Positions 63,872 to 64,000 of a DNA stretch of 64,000 bases are shown piece by piece. Source of the stretch: Burhinus oedicnemus (lineage: Eukaryota; Chordata; Aves; Charadriiformes; Burhinidae); NCBI GenBank assembly GCA_008921705.1, contig VFFE01006834.1:771293-835292 (forward strand), read 5' to 3'. Position numbers and translations under genes: made by a program. The notes under the pieces were generated by a model that saw only the letters and a list, made by a program, of their open reading frames with translations, had not been told where the DNA came from and searched no databases. How positions within the stretch are numbered: position 1 is the first letter of the stretch; each line of letters opens with the position of its first letter.

Positions 63872-63990
63872 TCTGTTAAAAGTAGAGGAACTGAGATGTG
63901 CTATGAGTTCCCAAGTGTCCTATGATAAACCAGGGGAAAAACTAGATTTAAAACCTACAAAGCCATTCTGTGCTCTGCCAATGAAGTAGT
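63872..63990 (-). mobile_element. MIR/L2-like relic (reverse orientation)
   Basis: The segment gttaaaagtagaggaactga, then gatgtgctatgagttcccaa, then gggaaaaactagatttaaaa and cctacaaagccattctgtgc, tracks the reverse-orientation MIR/L2 order (gaggaaactgag, taagtgacttgccc, gctgggatttgaacc, gcccgtgctctt). It is diverged but collinear over about 115 bp. Confidence 0.55.
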
Positions 63991-64000
63991 TACACTTTCC

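Larger units (their letters stand above)
15138..64000 (+). other. Intron downstream of the microexon (3' end outside the window)
   Basis: At least 48.9 kb without a second recognisable AUTS2 exon. I looked for codons giving ASDASSEK and found none, though a manual scan can miss a short exon. The stretch contains ancient repeats at 19.3, 31.5, 38.9, 45.1, 50.3, 56.4, 59.6, 62.7, 63.1 and 63.9 kb, an unidentified decayed coding tract at 38.9-41.1 kb, several small tandem or inverted repeats, two CpG-dense patches and some blocks that look like conserved non-coding DNA. The first AUTS2 introns are known to hold many developmental enhancers. Specific enhancer calls cannot be made from one sequence. 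I see nothing of note in 16-19, 23-31 or 41.2-45 kb. Confidence 0.65.

Noticed and set aside
15138..64000. Search for the next AUTS2 exon
   Set aside because: No sequence encoding the expected ASDASSEK start after an acceptor was found. It probably lies beyond the window, although a manual scan is not exhaustive.
1..64000. tRNA, rRNA, CRISPR array, phage or bacterial gene cluster
   Set aside because: No cloverleaf with A and B boxes, no regularly spaced direct repeats and no dense coding on either strand were seen.

Overview
This window looks like nuclear DNA of an amniote, most likely a bird. The strongest marker is a 5'-truncated CR1 LINE of the avian type at 13050-13728, with its reverse-transcriptase end still largely readable. 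The remaining recognisable repeats are old and diverged: MIR-like SINEs, an older CR1/L3-like tail and palindromic ancient amniote repeats. Young repeats are sparse. No operons, phage genes, CRISPR arrays, tRNA or rRNA genes are visible.

Almost the whole window reads as intron. One convincing exon is present: a 30-nt, phase-0 microexon on the + strand at 15108-15137, preceded by a strong pyrimidine tract ending in cag and followed by a consensus donor. It encodes CDSDSDQEEK. I recognise this peptide as an internal segment of the N-terminal half of AUTS2 (activator of transcription and developmental regulator). No other AUTS2 exon was found, so the flanking introns are at least 15.1 kb upstream and 48.9 kb downstream. 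That fits the very large 5' introns known for this gene.

Layout: 1-8.5 kb is intron with an L3/CR1-like relic, a reverse MIR, an AAT microsatellite, a 50-bp tandem duplication and a GC-rich patch. A decayed hAT-type transposase fragment lies at 8.55-8.97 kb (- strand), the CR1 at 13.05-13.73 kb and the microexon at 15.1 kb. From 15.1 to 38.8 kb is intron with scattered ancient repeats, small hairpins and a polypyrimidine tandem repeat. At 38.9-41.1 kb there is an unidentified decayed coding-like tract on the - strand; its best part is about 270 codons in one frame with only two internal stops. From 41 to 64 kb is more intron, with two forward MIRs, a near-perfect palindrome, two short CpG-dense patches, candidate conserved non-coding blocks and a cluster of ancient repeats at the right edge.

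The only cellular gene seen is therefore the AUTS2-like gene. The other coding-like material is transposon-derived or of unknown, decayed origin. I found no new multi-gene system. The items most worth checking are the unidentified decayed coding tract, the microexon and the CpG and candidate regulatory patches.
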